Shown in pieces: positions 62,562-64,000 of a DNA stretch of 64,000 nucleotides (positions are counted from its first letter, which is position 1; each line of letters opens with the position of its first letter). Position numbers and translations under genes: made by a program. The stretch lies in assembly GCF_047634355.1 (NCBI RefSeq), contig NZ_JBLIAL010000007.1, one strand, 5' to 3'. The notes beneath the pieces are model-generated. The model saw only the letters and a program-made list of their open reading frames with translations. It did not search any database and was not told where the DNA came from. The stretch is from Porticoccus sp002341315. GTDB taxonomy: Bacteria; Pseudomonadota; Gammaproteobacteria; Pseudomonadales; Porticoccaceae.

Positions 62562-63362
62562 ATGATCGCAACCAGAACAGCGGCTGTAGCAGGTACATTT
62601 TACCCGGCCGACCCTGCTGCCTTGCGGCATGAAGTGGACGAGCTGTTGGCCGGGGCATCCTGTGACATTGACGCCTCGCCCAATACATGCAGACCAAAGG
62701 CACTGATTGTTCCCCATGCAGGCTATCGTTTTTCGGGGCCGACTGCCGCCAAAGCCTACCGCTGTTTGTCACCAGTGAGCCGGGATATTTCCCGGGTGAT
62801 AGTCATCGGCCCCTGCCACCGCATACCCCTCCGGGGCATGGCTGCCCCCTCTGCGGCCAACTTTCAGACCCCCCTCGGTGATGTGCCGGTGGACCGACAA
62901 AGCATTGACAGGCTGGTCAGACAAGCACTGGTAACAGTGGATGATGACGCACACCAATTCGAGCACAGCATCGAAGTTCAGCTGCCTTTTTTGCAGCGTG
63001 TTCTGCATGAATTCACCTTGCTGCCACTGGTTGTCGGGAATACACCACGTGAGCATGTCACCGATGTATTAAGGCGGCTGTGGGGAAGCGGGGAGACCCT
63101 GATTGTAATCAGCACAGACCTGAGTCACTATCATCACTACCAGGATGCGCAACGGCTGGATAAATTCACATCCACCATGATTGAAGGGTTTGACAGCCGC
63201 CTCACCAGTGAACAGGCCTGTGGCAGCAGAGCGATCAACGGTCTGCTGAAACTGGCTGAGGAAGCGCATTTGAAACTGCACACACTGGATGTCCGGAACT
63301 CCGGGGACACCGCCGGAGATAAAGATCGCGTAGTAGGATACGGGGCCTATGTCATTTATTGA
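62562..63362 (+). CDS. amrB: AmmeMemoRadiSam system protein B (Memo-like)
   Basis: 266 residues from the ATG at 62562. The Memo fold of class III extradiol dioxygenases is seen: VPHAGYRFSGPTAAKAY (metal His), VIGPCHRIPLRG (His) and ISTDLSHYHHYQDA (Asp, His). EHSIEVQLPFLQ carries another conserved His. It probably binds iron or copper. It is divergent from the radical SAM gene across 83 bp, and the stop codon overlaps the start of amrA by 14 bp. Confidence 0.93.
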   Translation: MIATRTAAVAGTFYPADPAALRHEVDELLAGASCDIDASPNTCRPKALIVPHAGYRFSGPTAAKAYRCLSPVSRDISRVIVIGPCHRIPLRGMAAPSAANFQTPLGDVPVDRQSIDRLVRQALVTVDDDAHQFEHSIEVQLPFLQRVLHEFTLLPLVVGNTPREHVTDVLRRLWGSGETLIVISTDLSHYHHYQDAQRLDKFTSTMIEGFDSRLTSEQACGSRAINGLLKLAEEAHLKLHTLDVRNSGDTAGDKDRVVGYGAYVIY

Positions 63363-63918
63363 GCTCAGCGAAGATGATCGGCAGATACTGCTGACACTCG
63401 CCAGAGAAAGCATCCGCGTCCGGCTGCTGTTTGACCGGGACCTGCAAATTGATGAGACCGTGTTCAGTCATGCCCTGCAACAACCGGCTTGCAGCTTTGT
63501 CACGCTAAAGATCAAGCAGACATTGCGTGGCTGTATTGGCTCAACAGAGGCGTCGAGACCACTGGTCGTAGACGTTGTACACCACGCCGCCTCGGCAGCA
63601 CTGGATGACCCCCGTTTCCCCCCGCTCTCGCTGCAGGAAGAAGCACTTGTTTCGATTGAAATTTCTGTTCTCACCGAGGCCACACCGCTGCTGTTCTCCA
63701 GTGAGGATGAACTGTTGGCTCAGCTCGAGCCCGGCGTCGACGGCCTGACTATAGAGTCCGGGGCTCTGCTTGCAACATTCTTACCCAGTGTCTGGACCAC
63801 CCTCCCCGACAAACAGCAATTTCTCGACCATCTCAAACGCAAGGCTGGCCTGGAACCGGAGCTGCCCGCCGGAAAACTCAAGGCATGGCGCTATCAAACG
63901 GTGTGTTTTCGGGAATAG
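63349..63918 (+). CDS. amrA: AmmeMemoRadiSam system protein A (AMMECR1 domain)
   Basis: 189 residues. The AMMECR1 core has SFVTLKIKQTLRGCIGSTEA, with the conserved RGCIG, then HHAASAALDDPRFPPLS and the closing LDHLKRKAGLEPELP. The ATG at 63349 lies inside the amrB end, so the two are translated together. The Cys in RGCIG is invariant in the family and might carry or receive a modification from the partners. Function unknown. Confidence 0.93.
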   Translation: MSFIELSEDDRQILLTLARESIRVRLLFDRDLQIDETVFSHALQQPACSFVTLKIKQTLRGCIGSTEASRPLVVDVVHHAASAALDDPRFPPLSLQEEALVSIEISVLTEATPLLFSSEDELLAQLEPGVDGLTIESGALLATFLPSVWTTLPDKQQFLDHLKRKAGLEPELPAGKLKAWRYQTVCFRE

Positions 63919-63987
63919 CGGTTTTTAACTGATGAGACATGGAGTACCCTTGCCGCAGTTCAATCTTCGGCCCCAGAGGCAGCCATC

Positions 63988-64000
63988 ATGACCAAAGACC
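63988..64000 (+). CDS. Start of a gene cut by the right edge
   Basis: An ATG at 63988 stands eight bases after AGAGG, a good ribosome site. Only four codons (MTKD) are visible, so no product can be named. Confidence 0.35.

Overview
The window reads as a piece of a gammaproteobacterial chromosome, probably a free-living, aerobic, marine-type member related to the Cellvibrionales/Pseudomonadales. This is inferred from the gene set: an OprI-like alanine-zipper lipoprotein, RlmA, RhlB, DUF1415, a TIGR02647 protein, a ModE with only the DNA-binding half, and several c-di-GMP enzymes. No rRNA, tRNA, CRISPR array or prophage was found. Most of the window is a core-like chromosome. The first 4.1 kb are different: they are part of an integron gene-cassette array.

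Layout. 1-4083: cassettes, all on the + strand, each followed by an attC recombination site. The cargo is an OLD-family ATPase/TOPRIM nuclease (cut by the window edge), an RraB-like secreted protein, three small membrane proteins and two hypotheticals. No integrase is visible, and polarity puts it to the left if it exists. The last attC is cut by an IS3-family remnant (4083-4402). Next comes a coiled-coil membrane protein bracketed by two related hairpin elements. 5.3-9.7 kb: a PAS-GGDEF cyclase, two L,D-transpeptidases convergent with an OprI/Lpp-like lipoprotein, and a DUF2235 hydrolase. 9.8-14.3 kb: ZIP and SMR transporters, a copper-type TonB receptor and a small HD-GYP protein. 14.4-17.5 kb: modABC with modE and a clear ModE operator.

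17.6-24.7 kb: small housekeeping and hypothetical genes (thioredoxin-like, HxlR, LysE, RlmA with a probable ATT start, YjdM, DUF1415, YegP) and an AT-rich gene-free stretch. 24.9-28.7 kb: a sulfur unit (BigR-like repressor, two YeeE/YedE proteins, SulP) and a glutamine amidotransferase. 28.7-29.6 kb: two decayed genes. 29.7-47.1 kb: alpha-carbonic anhydrase, a second YegP, a GNAT-nitrilase fusion, a PAS-GAF-GGDEF cyclase, two KefB-type antiporters, a universal stress protein, a hemolysin III homologue, a transglutaminase, aconitase A, an Old Yellow Enzyme and a quinone-reductase-like enzyme. 47.3-48.8 kb: cold-shock protein, cupin and methyltransferase.

48.8-55.2 kb holds the best regulatory story: a cyanate unit (Tat-exported binding protein, permease, ATPase, cyanase, NTF2-like protein). 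It is read from a near-consensus sigma-54 promoter and is divergent from a sigma-54 activator, with three ACGA-N4-TCGT palindromes between them. 55.4-64.0 kb: a beta-lactamase-fold hydrolase, RhlE, an AsmA-like protein, CysZ, RhlB and the complete AmmeMemoRadiSam trio.

The most promising places for something new are the cassette array with its defence-like OLD nuclease, the sigma-54 cyanate regulon with its unusual Cys-motif binding protein, and the hairpin elements around the coiled-coil membrane gene. All functions are inferred from sequence reading alone. No database search was run.
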